From NCBI GenBank assembly GCA_017938725.1, contig JAGBAW010000028.1:1-53900 (forward strand): 53,900 nt of DNA, given 5' to 3'. A model generated the notes under the pieces. The model was given only the letters and a program-made list of their open reading frames with translations. It did no database searches and was not told the origin of the DNA. This DNA is from Bacilli bacterium. Lineage in GTDB: Bacteria; Bacillota_I; Bacilli_A; RF39; UBA660. Position 1 is the stretch's first letter. Each line of letters opens with the position of its first letter. Of the stretch, positions 52,285 to 53,900 are shown in pieces. The position numbers and the translations under genes were made by a program.

Positions 52285-53064
52285 ATGAAATTATTTGATA
52301 AAGTTAAAAATTTTTTCTATGATGAAGAAGAGATAGATGAAGAAGATGAACAAGAAGTTCCAATAAAAATTCATAATAAAAGAGAAAAACAGGAAGATAA
52401 TATAAGCGAAAGAGAGTTATTTAGATCTGAGAGAACTTTTAACTTTCCTATGGATATAGATGAAGAAAAAGATGAAGTAACTATAAAAAGTATAAAAGAA
52501 GAAAATGTGCAAATAAATAATACTGTAGGTACAAATTCTTATAGATCAACTAAGCAATCATATGAGAATAATTATTCTAGATTAAAAACATATACAAAAC
52601 CTGTAGAAACAAAAGAAGAAAAGAAATTTAAACCTACTCCAGTTATATCTCCGATTTATGGTGTTTTAGATAAAAATTATAAAAAGGAAGATATTGCGAT
52701 AGATTCAACTAGAGAATTTAATGTTCAAAAAAAATTAGACTATGATACAGTTAGAAGAAAAGCATACGGAAATATGTATAGTAATGAAAGTGTTAAAGAT
52801 GAAGAATCAAAGGGTATATTTTTTAATTTAGATGAAGAAAAAAGTGATGAATTTAATACAGATGATGATGTAAAAATAATTTATAATGATGTTTCTTTTG
52901 ATGATAATGAAGAAGAAAATATAACACCAACAGTACAGATAAATAGCGAGACTAATAATACTGATGATGATATATTATCAGAAACTAAAGAACAAGATTT
53001 ATTTAATCTAATAGATAATATGTATAACTCTGATGAAACTGATGAAGATGAAGGGGATGAATAA
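52285..53064 (+). CDS. Unknown acidic, mostly disordered protein
   Basis: A protein of 259 residues, strongly acidic at both ends (DEEEIDEEDEQE, then many Asp/Glu). It starts MKLFDKVKNFFYDEEE, an amphipathic helix resembling the membrane-binding start of SepF, but no SepF domain follows. A central motif PVISPIYGVLDKNYKKEDI is the only uncharged ordered-looking part (about 128-146). GGGGAGGAAG precedes ATG 52285, one base after the lipoprotein stop. No family is recognised. An adaptor at the membrane is an inference. Confidence 0.7.
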   Translation: MKLFDKVKNFFYDEEEIDEEDEQEVPIKIHNKREKQEDNISERELFRSERTFNFPMDIDEEKDEVTIKSIKEENVQINNTVGTNSYRSTKQSYENNYSRLKTYTKPVETKEEKKFKPTPVISPIYGVLDKNYKKEDIAIDSTREFNVQKKLDYDTVRRKAYGNMYSNESVKDEESKGIFFNLDEEKSDEFNTDDDVKIIYNDVSFDDNEEENITPTVQINSETNNTDDDILSETKEQDLFNLIDNMYNSDETDEDEGDE

Positions 53065-53068
53065 TAAT

Positions 53069-53362
53069 ATGGAATTTTTGGATGCATTTTTACCCATTAT
53101 AATATATATACTACTAATAGTACTTATTATATTATTGATAATCATTGCAGTTAAAGTAAAAAATATAATGGATAAAGTAGATAAAATAACTGATAATGTT
53201 AATAATAAGTTAGATTCATTAGACAATTTATTTTATATGGTTGATGGTGTAAGCAGCAAAATGACATTCTTAAGTGATAGATTTATTAATTTTATAATAA
53301 GTGTATTTAATAAGGTTTTCAAACCAAAAGATAAAAATAAGGAGGAAGAAGAAAATGAGTAA
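53069..53362 (+). CDS. YtxG-like membrane protein
   Basis: A 97-residue protein: one membrane segment at about 9-29 (IIIYILLIVLIILLIIIAVKV), then a helix K-V-D-K-I-T-D-N-V-N-N-K-L-D-S-L like the DUF948 (YtxG) group, a second amphipathic part and a charged tail. ATG 53069 is taken as start, behind AAGGGGAT; an in-frame ATG at 53057 overlaps that site. The stop overlaps the ytxH start by eight bases. In Bacillus ytxG and ytxH are also adjacent. Confidence 0.75.
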   Translation: MEFLDAFLPIIIYILLIVLIILLIIIAVKVKNIMDKVDKITDNVNNKLDSLDNLFYMVDGVSSKMTFLSDRFINFIISVFNKVFKPKDKNKEEEENE

Positions 53363-53753
53363 AAAAGGAACTGGTAAATTAATTTTAGGAGCAGGAATAG
53401 GAGCTGGATTAGCACTTTTATTCGCGCCAAAGAAAGGAACCGAACTAAGAGAAGATTTAAAAAATAGAATCAATGACTTAGTTAATAAAGTAAAAGAAGT
53501 AGATGTTGATGAAGTAAAAGAAAAATTAGAAAGTAAATTAGAAGAGATTAAAGCAGAGATTGAAGATTTAGACAAAGAAAAGGTAAAGAAAATAGCTGAA
53601 AAGAAGGCAAAACAACTAAAAAAGAAAACGGAAGAATTAGTTGAATATGCTAAAGAAAAAGGTACCCCAGTACTTGAAAAAGCCGCTAAAGAAGTAAAAA
53701 AACAGGCAGCAAATGTATGTAAAGAAGTACTTGCTAAATTAGAAGAAGAATAA
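53355..53753 (+). CDS. ytxH: YtxH family protein
   Basis: A 132-residue protein. The glycine-rich hydrophobic start GKLILGAGIGAGLALLFAPKKGTELR is the YtxH domain, with L-L-F-A-P-K-x-G at about 21-28. The rest is a long Lys/Glu helix (ELREDLKNRINDLV, then E-K-L-E-S-K-L-E-E-I) that resembles a coiled coil or LEA-like helix. AAGGAGG inside the previous gene serves ATG 53355. A terminator follows. In Bacillus the family is linked to general stress (sigma-B). Confidence 0.9.
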   Translation: MSKKGTGKLILGAGIGAGLALLFAPKKGTELREDLKNRINDLVNKVKEVDVDEVKEKLESKLEEIKAEIEDLDKEKVKKIAEKKAKQLKKKTEELVEYAKEKGTPVLEKAAKEVKKQAANVCKEVLAKLEEE

Positions 53754-53763
53754 TCTTCTTTTT
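53743..53763 (+). terminator. Terminator of the envelope operon
   Basis: AAGAAGA and TCTTCTT pair around the stop codon, then T. Confidence 0.75.
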
Positions 53764-53808
53764 GTACATTTGTAAATGATGTGAAACAAAAATAATATAA
53801 AAATTAAT

Positions 53809-53898
53809 TCAGGTAGAATGAGTTAATTTTTTTTGTTCTAAGTATAATCTTTGTTCATTTGGAGTTCTATAATTAAGAACAGACATAGGTATATTATT
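53809..53898 (-). CDS. C-terminal end of an IS3-type transposase (cut by window edge)
   Basis: On the minus strand a frame enters from the right edge and reads N-N-I-P-M-S-V-L-N-Y-R-T-P-N-E-Q-R-L-Y-L-E-Q-K-K and ends at TGA 53811-53809. The block L-N-Y-R-T-P-N-E is the usual end of IS3-family OrfB integrases (Y-N-x-x-R-x-H-S-x-L-N-Y-x-T-P), although the conserved R-P-H before it is changed here. IS30-type ends are the main alternative. It would be an insertion element whose right end lies at about 53770-53808. Confidence 0.7.
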   Translation of the reverse strand, partial: NNIPMSVLNYRTPNEQRLYLEQKKLTHST

Positions 53899-53900
53899 AG

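Noticed and set aside
1-53900. CRISPR array, tRNA or rRNA genes, origin
   Set aside because: No regularly spaced repeats, no cloverleaf-like or rRNA-like sequence and no DnaA-box cluster were noticed on reading.

Overview
The window comes from a very AT-rich, spore-forming Bacillota chromosome that uses the standard genetic code (UGA is a stop, for example in sufD). It looks closer to Bacilli than to Clostridia. Reasons: SpoIVA, SpoVIF, YunB, an alpha/beta SASP, a CotD-like coat protein and two tiny YjcZ-type peptides are spread along it; the Fe-S operon has the sufCDSUB order; YutD, YlxM and RNase J are present; and several blocks follow the Bacillus gene order (der to spoIVA, rpsO-pnp, dus-lysS-clpC-cysS). 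I cannot name a genus. The profile would fit an uncultured gut-type Bacilli lineage with a compact genome.

Layout. 1-910: tail of an unknown gene, a gene-poor stretch with a 60-bp fold-back insertion, and a ferredoxin. 1011-5244: spore and envelope genes (yunB, yutD, a DUF1292-like coiled-coil protein, an SASP with a good sigma-G promoter) mixed with C-terminally anchored proteins of unknown function. 5327-12483: ackA, a DHH phosphoesterase, engB, der, spoVIF, spoIVA. 12542-16470: rpsO and pnp sit among the wrecks of at least three accessory genes (a helicase-associated-domain protein, a Fic protein and a DUF1016/YhcG nuclease). 16523-23588: RNase J on the minus strand, a repeat-bearing coiled-coil protein, a Lys-rich tail-anchored protein, ftsY-ylxM-ffh, and a CotD-like coat gene. 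23643-27853: rpoZ, recX, prsA, tiny spore peptides, a cytosolic-looking NlpC/P60-type protein. 27900-35078: HIT, sufCDSUB, ssb, an XRE regulator, a pyrimidine nucleoside phosphorylase. 35128-39725: two D,D-carboxypeptidases, queH, rhuM, guaD. 39827-42083: a thioester-type surface adhesin overlapping its own sortase. 42143-53763: dus, lysS, a transporter, clpC, cysS, a YugP protease and an envelope operon ending in ytxG/ytxH-like genes. 53809-53900: the end of an IS3-type transposase, cut by the window edge.

Most of the window is housekeeping: translation (rpsO, lysS, cysS, dus, queH, der, engB), RNA decay (pnp, rnj, DHH protein), protein export (ftsY, ffh, prsA), Fe-S assembly and cell-wall remodelling. 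Simple hairpins with T-tracts separate most transcription units, and start codons nearly always follow an AGGTGA- or GGAGG-type ribosome site, which was used to correct several starts inward. I found no CRISPR array, no tRNA or rRNA gene and no complete mobile element.

The best leads for something new are the adhesin/sortase pair with an odd sorting signal, the Lys-rich membrane-anchored proteins, the protein with EVT-type repeats, and the acidic envelope operon at the right end. None of these is proven to be a new system.
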